Shown one piece after another: positions 32,670-40,218 of a stretch of DNA of 47,070 bases. Source of the DNA: Planctomycetota bacterium (lineage in GTDB: Bacteria; Planctomycetota; B15-G4; JADJEK01); assembly GCA_016213895.1 (NCBI GenBank), contig JACQZJ010000027.1, forward strand, positions 1 through 47,070, read 5' to 3'. Within the stretch, counting starts at the first letter, position 1. Each line of letters begins with the position of its first letter. Below the pieces are notes generated by a model. It was not told where the DNA came from and did not search any database. It was given only the letters and a program-made list of their open reading frames with translations. A program made the translations under genes and the position numbers.

Positions 32670-34370
32670 ATGACGAGAACCGGCGCAGCGAGAATCCGCC
32701 GCGCGCTGCCGGCGGCGCTCCTGATCGCGTTCTTCGCGGTCTTCCTGGCCTATCCCGTGGCGCACGTGTTCCGCGGGGCCTTGCTCGTCGACGGCCGCCT
32801 CTCCCTCGCGGCCTTCCGCCAGGCGCTGGACAACCAGGTCTTCGTCGCCTCGCTCTGGAACTCCCTGTGGGTGGCGGCGCTCGTCACCTTCCTTTCCAGC
32901 CTGGTCTCCTTCCCGCTGGCGCACCTGTTCGTGCACTACGAGTTCCGCGGCAAGGGAGTGCTGCAGGGGCTGCTCCTGTCGGCGCTCGTGCTGCCGCCCT
33001 TCGTCGCCGCCATCGGCATGCGCCAGCTCTTCGCGCGCTTCGGATCAATCAACCTGGCGCTCCTCGAGCTGGGCGTGATCAGCGAGCCGATCGACTTCCT
33101 GGGCGCGAACCCCCTGGCCGGGGTGGTGCTCATGGAGACCCTGCACCTCTACCCGATCCTCTTCCTCAACCTCATCGCCGCGCTCGCCGGCGTCGACCCT
33201 TCCCTGGACGAGGCGGCGCAGGGCATGGGCGCGAGCTGGCGCACGCGCTTCCTGCGCGTCACGCTGCCACTCGTGCTGCCCGGCTACTTCGCCGGCGCGG
33301 TCATCGTCTTCATCTTCGCCCTGACCGACCTGGGCACGCCGATCGTGTTCGACGCGCGCGACATGGTCGCGATGCAGATCTTCGAGCGCGCCGTCGAGGG
33401 GAGCCGCGATCCGGTGGGGTACGCGCTCGTGCTGGTGGTGCTGGTGCTGTCGCTGCTCTTGTTCCTGCTCGGGCGCCGGGCGGTGGCGCAGAAGTCGGCG
33501 GTGCAGGCGACCAAGGGAACGGTCGCGGCGCGGACGCGCCGCGTGCCGGCGCTCATGCGGCCGCTCCTCGTCCTCGGCCTCGGCCTGCTCGTCTTCGTCA
33601 CCCTGCTGCCGCACGCCGCCATCGCGCTCGTCGCGTTCTCCGAGAAGTGGTTCTTTACCGTGCTGCCGGAGCGCTTCTCGCTGGTCCATTTCGAGCGCGT
33701 GCTGACCGACGAGGTCGCCTTCCTGGGCGTGAAGAATTCGCTGGTCTATGCCTCCTGCGCGACGCTCCTCGACGTGGTGCTCGGCGTGGCCATCGCCTGG
33801 CTCGCGGTGCGCCGCGGCGGGCGCCTGGGCGCGGCGCTCGACGCCTGCGCCATGCTGCCGCTCGCCCTGCCTGGCGTGGTCCTCGCCTTCGGCTACGCCA
33901 TGTGCTACGCCGGCACGCCGCTCGGCGACTACCTCGATCCGCTGCAGGATCCGTTCCTGCTGATCGTCATCGGCTACTCGGTGCGCCGCCTACCCTACGT
34001 GGTGCGCTCGGCCGACGCCGGCTTCCGGCAGGTGCCGGTGGCGCTGGAGGAGGCGTCCCGCAACCTCGGCGCCACGGGAGCGACCACGCTGCGGCGCGTG
34101 ACGCTGCCGTTGCTTGCCGGCAACCTGCTGGCCGGGGCGCTGCTCGCCTTCTCCTTCGCCATGCTCGAGGTCTCGGAGAGCCTGATCCTCGCGCCAGCCA
34201 AGGAGGACTTCCCCATCGCCAAGGCGATCTACCAGCTCCTCGGCGACATCCAGTTCGGCGCGCAGATCGGCTGCGCCATGGGCGTCATCGGCGCCGCCCT
34301 CCTGCTCTACTCGCTGATCGCCGCCAGCCGGCTGCTGGGCAGGAGCTTGGGCGAGCTGTTCCGCGCCTGA
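32670..34370 (+). CDS. ABC transporter permease, FbpB-type double permease
   Basis: A 566-residue membrane protein with two homologous binding-protein-dependent permease halves, each with ~6 transmembrane segments. The cytoplasmic EAA loops read DEAAQGMGASWRTRFLRVTLPL (first half, split here over ~residues 176-197) and EEASRNLGATGATTLRRVTLPL (second half). This is the iron(III)/thiamine/phosphonate importer type and matches the binding protein two genes upstream. It begins 4 nt after the stop of the ATPase's TOBE frame, as expected in an operon. The permease itself is intact, so it would need an ATPase from elsewhere if the upstream gene is really broken. Confidence 0.9.
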   Translation: MTRTGAARIRRALPAALLIAFFAVFLAYPVAHVFRGALLVDGRLSLAAFRQALDNQVFVASLWNSLWVAALVTFLSSLVSFPLAHLFVHYEFRGKGVLQGLLLSALVLPPFVAAIGMRQLFARFGSINLALLELGVISEPIDFLGANPLAGVVLMETLHLYPILFLNLIAALAGVDPSLDEAAQGMGASWRTRFLRVTLPLVLPGYFAGAVIVFIFALTDLGTPIVFDARDMVAMQIFERAVEGSRDPVGYALVLVVLVLSLLLFLLGRRAVAQKSAVQATKGTVAARTRRVPALMRPLLVLGLGLLVFVTLLPHAAIALVAFSEKWFFTVLPERFSLVHFERVLTDEVAFLGVKNSLVYASCATLLDVVLGVAIAWLAVRRGGRLGAALDACAMLPLALPGVVLAFGYAMCYAGTPLGDYLDPLQDPFLLIVIGYSVRRLPYVVRSADAGFRQVPVALEEASRNLGATGATTLRRVTLPLLAGNLLAGALLAFSFAMLEVSESLILAPAKEDFPIAKAIYQLLGDIQFGAQIGCAMGVIGAALLLYSLIAASRLLGRSLGELFRA

Positions 34371-34416
34371 GAGGCGCTCTTGCCCGCGCCGCGCGCGCGT
34401 GCTGTGCTGGAGGACG

Positions 34417-36861
34417 ATGTCTCGAAGGGGCGAGTTTCCGAACGAGGAGCAGCGGGCGATCGTGGAGGCGACCGGCGGGGCGCGGCTGATCCTCGCGCCG
34501 GCCGGCACCGGGAAGACGCTCGTCATGGCGGCGCGTCTGGCCCAGGCGGTGCTGGAGGGAGTTGCTCCGGAGCGCGCGCTGTGCGTGACCTTCACCAACC
34601 GGGCCGCCGCCGAGATGCGCGCGCGCGTGGCAGAGCGCCTGCCGCGGGAGGCGCAGCGCGTGCACGTGCGGACGTTCCACGGGCTGTGCGCCTGGATGCT
34701 GCGCCGCGACGCGCCGCTCCTTGGCCTGCCCCGCGACTTCGTGGTCTACGACGACCAGGACAGCGGCGAGCTGCTGGAGAGGATCCTGGCCGAACTCCCC
34801 GGCAAGCTGCGCGCGGAGCGGCCGGCGGACTTCTACCAGCGCCTCTCCAGCCGCAAGTCGAACGCGAGCGGCGACGAGCTGGCGCTCTTGCGCATCCCGC
34901 CGCTCTTCCTCGGCTCGGGCGAGGAGGCGGAGCGGCGCGCCGCGCAGCGCTACCACCTCATCCTCGCCGAGCGCCACGCGCTCGACTTCGCCGACCTGGT
35001 CTACCGGGTGCGCGCCCTGCTCTGCCTCGACGCGGGCGCGCGCGACTTCTGGGCCGCGCGCTTCGACTGGGTGCAGGTGGACGAGGTGCAGGATACGCAC
35101 CATTCCGAGTACGAAGTGATCCGCGCGCTGGCGCTCTGCCACCGCAACCTCGCGCTTTTCGGCGACGTCGATCAGACGATCTACGAGTGGCGCGGCTCGA
35201 ACCCCGCGGCCGTCATCGGCCGCTTCCGCGCCGAGTTCGACCCGGTGCGGCAGCACTTCCTCGCGCTCAACCACCGTTCGACCAAGCGCCTGCTGGCCGC
35301 GGCCGATTGCTTCGCCGCCACGTTCGCGGAGCGCAAGACGCGCCTCGTGCCCCACCCGGACCTCGAGGAGGGCGAGCCGATCGTGCGGCACCAGGCGCGC
35401 ACCGCGGCGGACGAGGCGCACTGGGTCGCGGCCCAGGCCGCGCGCCTGCGCCGCGCCGCGCCCGCGAGCCGCGTCGGCATCCTCGCGCGCACGCACCGGC
35501 GCCTCGCCTGCCTTTCCCAGGCGCTCGCCGCGGCGCGCGTGCCGCACGTCACCGTGGAGCAGTTCGAGTTCTTCCGGCGCCAGGAGATCAAGGACGCGGT
35601 GGCGCGGCTCAGGCTCGTCCTCAATCCGCACGACTCCGGGGCGCTGCGCCGCATCCTGGTGCGCCCGCCGAGCCGCCTGGGCGAGAAGGCGCTGGCCGAA
35701 CTCTACGAGCAGGGCGCTCCCGCCGGCCTGCGCCTGACCGATCTCGCGCTCATGGAGACGCACGAGCAAGGCGAGCCCTTCGCCGCGCTGCTCGCGGCGC
35801 TGGAGCGCGAGCAGGTCGTCGTCCTGGACGTGGAGACGACCGGCCTCTCCCCGGCCGAGGACGAGGTGGTCGAGATTGCCGCGCGCCGCGTCGGCCGTGA
35901 AGGGGTCGGCGCGGCCTTCCATCGGCTGCTCAGGCCGGCGCGGCCGGTGGGGGACTCACTTGCCATCCACGGCTGGTCGGACGAGTTCCTGGCGGCGAAC
36001 GGCGCCGACCCGGCCGTCGCCCTGAGGGAGTTCGCCGCGTTCGTTGGCGGCTGCCACCTCGCGGGCCACAACTTGCGCTTCGACCTGGCCATGCTCGGCC
36101 ACCACGGCGCGCGGCTCGGCGTGGCCCTCGAGCAGCGGCCGTGCAGCGACACGCTGGACGTCGCGCGGCGCCTGGTCAACGCGGACCGGTACGACCTGGC
36201 CACGCTCTGCCGGGTCCTCGGCCTGGACGCGCGTCCAGAGCACCGCGCCCAGGCCGACGCCGACGCGGCGGCCGCGCTCTTGCTTGCTCTCGAGCCCGCG
36301 CTGCGCGAGAACGGCGCCCGGCGCGCGGCGCTCGTCGCCAAGCACGGCCGGCGCTTCCTGCAGATCGCACGTTCCCTCGGGGAGTGGCGCGACGCCGCGC
36401 GCGCGACGCGTCCGGCGCTGCTGCTCGAGCGCGTTCTCGAGGAATCCGGCCTGCAAGCGTTCTATCGCCCCAGCCCGGGTCGCCTGGCGCACCTCGAGGA
36501 GCTGGTCGCTCTCTTCCGCCGGCGCGACGCCGAGGCGCTGCATCCGTGGACCGCCCTGCAGGAGCTGACCCAGTACGCCGCCCTCGCGCGCAACGTCGAT
36601 CACCTGCCCGAGGACGATCCGCGCATACCGGTGGTGACGGTGCATCAAGCCAAAGGGCTCGAGTTCGACGCCGTCTTCGTCGCCGGCCTGTGCGAGGGCG
36701 AGTTCCCCAGCTTACTGGCAGAGAGGGAGGGGCGCCTGGAGGAGGAGCGCAGGCTGTTCTACGTGGCCTTGACGCGCGCCCGCTCCCGCTTGTTCCTCTC
36801 CGGACACGAGGAGAACGACCAGGGCCGCAGGCGTGGGATGAGCCGTTTCTTCGCGGTTTGA
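34417..36861 (+). CDS. UvrD/PcrA-like helicase with a DEDDh exonuclease inserted in the 2B region
   Basis: The 814-residue protein has all SF1A helicase motifs: Walker A APAGTGKT (27-34, K33), Ia CVTFTNRAAAEMRARV, II DEVQD (222-226), III GDVDQTIYEWRGS, IV LNHRSTKRLL, V TVHQAKGLEFDAVF (from ~741) and VI LFYVALTRARSRLFLSG. Between motifs IV and V, residues ~467-630 form a complete DnaQ-like exonuclease: D471/E473 (VLDVETTGL), D556 (GHNLRFDLAML), H609 and D614 (HRAQADAD). The nuclease thus interrupts the helicase, apparently in subdomain 2B, with all five DEDDh residues kept. A 3'-5' helicase-nuclease in DNA repair is the natural reading. The ATG at 34417 is preferred over the GTG at 34399 because GGAGG precedes it. 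Confidence 0.88.
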   Translation: MSRRGEFPNEEQRAIVEATGGARLILAPAGTGKTLVMAARLAQAVLEGVAPERALCVTFTNRAAAEMRARVAERLPREAQRVHVRTFHGLCAWMLRRDAPLLGLPRDFVVYDDQDSGELLERILAELPGKLRAERPADFYQRLSSRKSNASGDELALLRIPPLFLGSGEEAERRAAQRYHLILAERHALDFADLVYRVRALLCLDAGARDFWAARFDWVQVDEVQDTHHSEYEVIRALALCHRNLALFGDVDQTIYEWRGSNPAAVIGRFRAEFDPVRQHFLALNHRSTKRLLAAADCFAATFAERKTRLVPHPDLEEGEPIVRHQARTAADEAHWVAAQAARLRRAAPASRVGILARTHRRLACLSQALAAARVPHVTVEQFEFFRRQEIKDAVARLRLVLNPHDSGALRRILVRPPSRLGEKALAELYEQGAPAGLRLTDLALMETHEQGEPFAALLAALEREQVVVLDVETTGLSPAEDEVVEIAARRVGREGVGAAFHRLLRPARPVGDSLAIHGWSDEFLAANGADPAVALREFAAFVGGCHLAGHNLRFDLAMLGHHGARLGVALEQRPCSDTLDVARRLVNADRYDLATLCRVLGLDARPEHRAQADADAAAALLLALEPALRENGARRAALVAKHGRRFLQIARSLGEWRDAARATRPALLLERVLEESGLQAFYRPSPGRLAHLEELVALFRRRDAEALHPWTALQELTQYAALARNVDHLPEDDPRIPVVTVHQAKGLEFDAVFVAGLCEGEFPSLLAEREGRLEEERRLFYVALTRARSRLFLSGHEENDQGRRRGMSRFFAV

Positions 36862-36978
36862 CGCGTTCCCCGGCAGGCGGCCAGACCCGCGGCGGCGGGC
36901 AGGGCGCGCGCAAAGCGCAGCGGGGGACCACGCATGAACGCGCGGGCCCCCGCTTGCTGCGAGCTGTTACCGCGAGGA

Positions 36979-37185
36979 CTAGAGGTCCTGCGGCCGCATC
37001 GTCGAGCGACGGTTCGCCTGAGTGCGCGTCGCCGCGCGATCGACGATCTCGTGAACTCGCTCGCTGATCGCTTCGAGCAGGTCGCCAGCGGCCATCAGGC
37101 CCTTGCCGCGGACCAACTCCTTGACCTTGCTCCCGACCACGAGCATGTCGCGCTTGCCCTTCTTCGCCTTCTTCTTGGCCGCCAT
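36979..37185 (-). CDS. Bacterial histone-fold protein with lysine-rich N-terminal tail
   Basis: A 68-residue protein with a basic tail (MAAKKKAKKGKRD) followed by a single histone fold. Helix 1 is VVGSKVKELVRGKG, helix 2 is AAGDLLEAISERVHEIVDRA, and the C-terminal block RTQANRRSTMRPQDL has the R-x-x-A-N-x-R-x-T-x-R-P-x-D-L pattern (N58, R60, T62, R64, P65, D67) of bacterial histones such as the Bdellovibrio protein and of DUF1931 relatives. Such proteins form dimers and bind DNA. The start is firm: GGAGGG lies 6 nt upstream of the ATG at 37185. A much longer frame continues upstream but overlaps the mod genes on the other strand and is rejected. It is convergent with the helicase gene and divergent from the molybdate operon. 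Confidence 0.88.
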   Translation of the reverse strand: MAAKKKAKKGKRDMLVVGSKVKELVRGKGLMAAGDLLEAISERVHEIVDRAATRTQANRRSTMRPQDL

Positions 37186-37276
37186 CTCAGCCCTCCAGTG
37201 TGTGTGATAGGGAAACTGACCCAGTGGATGTATGCGCGGGAAAGTAACTCCGCCGGACGGACGTGGCAAGTGCGTT

Positions 37277-37314
37277 TTGGCGAATTCTCGCATTCTGCTC
37301 GCGAGAATCGCCAA
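37277..37314. promoter_or_regulatory. Long inverted repeat in the histone/mod divergent region
   Basis: Arms 37277-37291 (TTGGCGAATTCTCGC) and 37301-37314 (GCGAGAATCGCCAA) pair over 14 bp with a single bulged A, around a 9-nt loop. It lies 92 bp upstream of the histone ATG and 163 bp upstream of the small membrane protein gene. No T-run follows in either direction. It could be an operator, a terminator of a short transcript, or a DNA-protein site; nothing in it matches a ModE box that I can recall. Confidence 0.4.
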
Positions 37315-37422
37315 GCCGATGAGGGGCCGCGGGACCCGTCCGCCCGCCTTTCCGCCAGCCGCCGCCGCCAAGCAGGGACCGCGGGTCCGCGCCGAGGGGA
37401 GGGTCGCCCGCGGCCCATCGGC

Positions 37423-37428
37423 TATGCT
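37423..37428 (+). promoter_or_regulatory. Possible -10 box TATGCT for the molybdate operon
   Basis: TATGCT lies 49 nt upstream of the ATG at 37478, the first gene of the operon, in GC-rich DNA. No good -35 is visible. Confidence 0.35.
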
Positions 37429-37477
37429 GCGCGCGTGTCCGCCCGTGCGCGCCGGTCCTTGGCGCCAAGGAGTTCGC

Positions 37478-37693
37478 ATGCCCCTCGTCTTCTGCATCGC
37501 GCCCGAGCCCGGATACGCGGTCGGTTGGTTCGCGCTCAGCCTGATCAACGCCGGCCTAGCGCAGAGCAAGAACCGCAGCGGCCTGGGCTGGTGGCTGGCT
37601 TCCGTGTTCCTCGGCCCGGTCGCCACGTTCTTCCTCGTCGCCTTCTGCGACAGGCTCGCCGCCGCCCCCGGGAAGCCGGAGCAGGACGCATGA
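37478..37693 (+). CDS. Small membrane protein at the head of the molybdate operon
   Basis: A 71-residue protein with two hydrophobic segments (residues ~10-25, GYAVGWFALSLINAGL; ~38-56, WWLASVFLGPVATFFLVAF) around a short polar loop QSKNRSGLG. A good Shine-Dalgarno (AAGGAG) precedes the ATG at 37478. Its last codon and stop overlap the modA start (ATGA), so the two are translationally coupled. Small proteins with the INAGLAQ-NRSGLGWW pattern occur in several bacteria from memory, without assigned function. A link to molybdate transport is inferred only from coupling. Confidence 0.7.
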   Translation: MPLVFCIAPEPGYAVGWFALSLINAGLAQSKNRSGLGWWLASVFLGPVATFFLVAFCDRLAAAPGKPEQDA

Positions 37694-38427
37694 CGCGACT
37701 GGCCGCGCTGCTCTTGGCGCTTGTTCCGTGCGCGTGCGGCCGGCCGGAGGGCGAGGTGATCCTGCTCGCGGCGGCGAGCCTGGAGCCGCACTTCGCGCCG
37801 CTTCTCGCGCAGCGCAGCGGCGTGCGCGTGGCCTATGGCGCCTCCGGCGCTCTCGCCCGCCAAATGGAGCAGGGCGTACCCGCCGAGGTCGTGATCCTCG
37901 CCGACGCGCGGGACGGGGAGCATCTCGTCCAGCAGGGCGTGCTGGAGGAGGGCTCCCTGGTCCCGTTCCTGCAGAACCGGCTGGTCCTGATCTCCGCGCG
38001 GCCGGAGCTGCGCTCGCGGCGCCTGGCTCTGGAGGACCTCGCGGCGGCGCCGTTCGCGCGCATCGCCGTCGGCGACCCGGATCTCGTGCCGGTCGGCCGC
38101 TACACGCTGGAAGCGCTCGAGGCCAAGGGGCTTCTCGAGCAGCTCAGGCCGCGGCTCGTGCCTCTGCAGACCGTGCGCGCCGTGTGGTCGGCCGTGACCG
38201 TGCTCGCTTGCGACGCCGGCTTCGTCTACGCCACGGACGTCACCGAGGCCGAGCAGGCACAGATCCTCTGCGAGGTCGATCCCGCCCTGCACCGGCCGAT
38301 CGTCTTCGTCATCGGCCTGCGCCGGGAAGCGTCGCCCGCTGCGCGCGCTCTCTATCAGGAACTGCGCTCTCCGGCAGTCCTCGCCCGGTTGACCGGCGCC
38401 GGCTTCCTTCGTCCTCGTGGTGAATGA
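37690..38427 (+). CDS. modA: Molybdate ABC transporter substrate-binding protein
   Basis: A 245-residue extracytoplasmic protein of normal ModA length. The N-terminus (LAALLLALVPCACG) is a signal peptide with a possible lipidation Cys. ModA features are LLAAASLEPHFAPLL, VAYGASGALARQMEQGVPAEVVILAD, PFLQNRLVLIS, IAVGDPDLVPVGRYTLEAL and the C-terminal CDAGFVYATDV. In the family it binds molybdate or tungstate outside the membrane and delivers it to ModB. It starts inside the stop codon of the upstream small membrane protein gene. The neighbouring ModB and ModC make the assignment firm; tungstate specificity is not excluded. Confidence 0.9.
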   Translation: MTRLAALLLALVPCACGRPEGEVILLAAASLEPHFAPLLAQRSGVRVAYGASGALARQMEQGVPAEVVILADARDGEHLVQQGVLEEGSLVPFLQNRLVLISARPELRSRRLALEDLAAAPFARIAVGDPDLVPVGRYTLEALEAKGLLEQLRPRLVPLQTVRAVWSAVTVLACDAGFVYATDVTEAEQAQILCEVDPALHRPIVFVIGLRREASPAARALYQELRSPAVLARLTGAGFLRPRGE

Positions 38428-38437
38428 GAGACGCGCG

Positions 38438-39112
38438 ATGCCCGGCAGGGAGGAATGCGAGGTTGCGCTCCTGACCTTCAAGGTCGCCGTCTGCGCGGTC
38501 GCCTGGGTCTTCCCGCTGGCGCTGTTCCTCGGCTGGCTGCTGGCGCGCCGGCGCTTTCCGCTGCGCTCCCTGGTGGAGACGCTGCTCCTCCTGCCGCTCG
38601 TCCTGCCGCCCTCGGCGCTCGGCTTCCTGCTGCTCTGGCTCTTGAGCGAGCAGAGCCCTTGCGGCCGCGCTCTCGGCGCGCTCGGCCTCGAGCCGCTCTT
38701 CACCTGGCAAGCTGCGGCCCTCGCCTCCGGCGTCATCGCCTTTCCGCTCATGCTGCGCTTCTGCCAGGCCGGCTTCCAGTCGGTCGACCGGCGCCTCGAG
38801 TCGATGGCGCGCACGCTCGGCGCGTCGCGGCTGCGCGTTCTCGGCGCGGTCACCCTGCCGCTCGCCCGGCGCGGGCTCCTCGCCGCCCTGGTCATCGGGT
38901 TCGCCCGCGCCATCAGCGAGTTCGGCGCCACGTTGATCGTGGCCGGCAACATCCCGGGCCAGACCAGGACCCTGCCTCTCGCCATCTACTCGTCGCTGCT
39001 CACCGGGCAGGACGCGCTGGCGCTGCGCTTCGCCGCCATGTCCATCGCGCTCGCCCTGCTCGCCTTGATCCTGTTCCGGCGCCTCGAACCCGCCGGCGAG
39101 GGCGAGCGGTGA
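38438..39112 (+). CDS. modB: Molybdate ABC transporter permease
   Basis: A 224-residue membrane protein with ~5-6 transmembrane segments and the ModB signature at the EAA loop: LGASRLRVLGAVTLPLARRG and then ISEFGATLIVAGNIPGQTRT, which is nearly diagnostic for ModB. It forms the channel for molybdate uptake with ModA and ModC. The start is uncertain: the ATG at 38438 is chosen, but GTG codons at 38417 and 38420, overlapping the modA stop, are possible. Its stop overlaps the modC GTG start (GTGA), so translation is coupled. Confidence 0.92.
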   Translation: MPGREECEVALLTFKVAVCAVAWVFPLALFLGWLLARRRFPLRSLVETLLLLPLVLPPSALGFLLLWLLSEQSPCGRALGALGLEPLFTWQAAALASGVIAFPLMLRFCQAGFQSVDRRLESMARTLGASRLRVLGAVTLPLARRGLLAALVIGFARAISEFGATLIVAGNIPGQTRTLPLAIYSSLLTGQDALALRFAAMSIALALLALILFRRLEPAGEGER

Positions 39113-40182
39113 TCCGCGTCGCGGCGCGCCACGCCTTCGGCGCCTTCCGCCTCGAGGTCGACTTCCGCTCGGACGAGCCGGTCTTGGCGCTGTTCGGGCC
39201 GAGCGGGGCGGGGAAGAGCACGGTGCTGCGCATCGTCGCGGGGCTGCTGCGGGCCGACGCGGCCGAGGTCGAGGTCGCTGGACGGACGCTCTGCTCGAGC
39301 GCGGCGCAGCTCTTCCTGCCGCCCGAGCACCGCGCGGTCGGCTACGTGGCGCAGGAGCCTTTCCTCTTCCCCCACCTGAGCGTCGCCAAGAACCTCTCTT
39401 TCGGGTCGCGCCGGGCGCGCGAGAACGGCACGGGCATCTCCCGCGCGAAGGTGCTGCAGGTGCTGGAGATCGAGCCGCTGCTCGATCGTTCGGTGCGGAA
39501 CCTCTCGGGCGGCGAGGCGCGGCGCGTGGCGCTCGGGCGGGCGCTGCTCTCCGGCCCGCGCCTGCTGCTCCTCGACGAGCCGCTCGCCGGCCTGGACGCC
39601 GGCCTGCGCCTGCGCATCGTGCCGATGCTGCAGCGCGTGTTCGAGGAGTTCGGAGTTCCCGCCCTGCTGGTCAGCCACAGCCGGGCCGAGGTGCTGCAGC
39701 TCGCGCGCGGGATCGTCGTTCTCGACCGCGGCCGCCAGGTGCACAGCGGCGGGGCGGCCGAGGTGCTGAACGAGGCGGAGGTGCTCTCGCTGAGCGGCGA
39801 GGCGGGGCTCGAGAACCTCATCGAGGGGACGGTCCTGGCCAGCGACGCGGTTGGCGGCGTGACCACGCTCGAGCTGGTGCGCGGCGGGCGGCTGGTCATC
39901 CCGCTGGTCGAGGCGCAGCCGGGCGACCGGCTGCACGTGGCGGTGCGCGCCGAGGACATCATCATCGCCACGCGCCGCCCCGAGTGTCTGTCGGTGCGTT
40001 CCCTGCTGTCCGGCACGGTGACCGCGCGCCGCGAGGCGCGCGGCGGCTGCTTCGTCGAGGTCGACGCCGGCGCGCCGCTCGTCGCGCTCGTCACTCCCGC
40101 CGCGGCGGCCGAGCTCGGCCTCGCGCCGGGCGTCGCGGTCTTCCTGCTGGTCAAGGCGCACGCGGTGCGGCGCGTCGGCTGA
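39109..40182 (+). CDS. modC: Molybdate ABC transporter ATPase with C-terminal TOBE/MOP domain
   Basis: A 357-residue ATPase starting at a GTG overlapping the modB stop. Motifs are Walker A FGPSGAGKST, Q-loop YVAQEPFLFPHL, signature LSGGEARRVALGRALL, Walker B LLLLDEPLAGLDA and H-loop LLVSHSRAE. The last ~65 residues form a MOP/TOBE oxyanion-binding domain (LLSGTVTARREARGG, VEVDAGAPLVALVTPAAAAELGL over two segments), which in ModC binds molybdate and gives feedback. All catalytic residues are intact, in contrast to the broken ATPase gene at 31849. Confidence 0.93.
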   Translation: MIRVAARHAFGAFRLEVDFRSDEPVLALFGPSGAGKSTVLRIVAGLLRADAAEVEVAGRTLCSSAAQLFLPPEHRAVGYVAQEPFLFPHLSVAKNLSFGSRRARENGTGISRAKVLQVLEIEPLLDRSVRNLSGGEARRVALGRALLSGPRLLLLDEPLAGLDAGLRLRIVPMLQRVFEEFGVPALLVSHSRAEVLQLARGIVVLDRGRQVHSGGAAEVLNEAEVLSLSGEAGLENLIEGTVLASDAVGGVTTLELVRGGRLVIPLVEAQPGDRLHVAVRAEDIIIATRRPECLSVRSLLSGTVTARREARGGCFVEVDAGAPLVALVTPAAAAELGLAPGVAVFLLVKAHAVRRVG

Positions 40183-40204
40183 GGCGGCGAGAGGCCGCGG
40201 CCGC

Positions 40205-40210
40205 TAAGAT
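40205..40210 (+). promoter_or_regulatory. -10-like box TAAGAT 8 nt before the radical SAM start codon
   Basis: TAAGAT is followed by CGCCGGGG and then the ATG at 40219. The gap is too short for a normal leader with a Shine-Dalgarno, so this is another leaderless candidate. It also indicates that the radical SAM gene is transcribed separately from modABC. Confidence 0.45.
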
Positions 40211-40218
40211 CGCCGGGG

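Noticed and set aside
37186-38985. Long minus-strand extension upstream of the histone gene
   Set aside because: It overlaps modA and modB, has shadow composition, and the histone ATG has its own strong Shine-Dalgarno.
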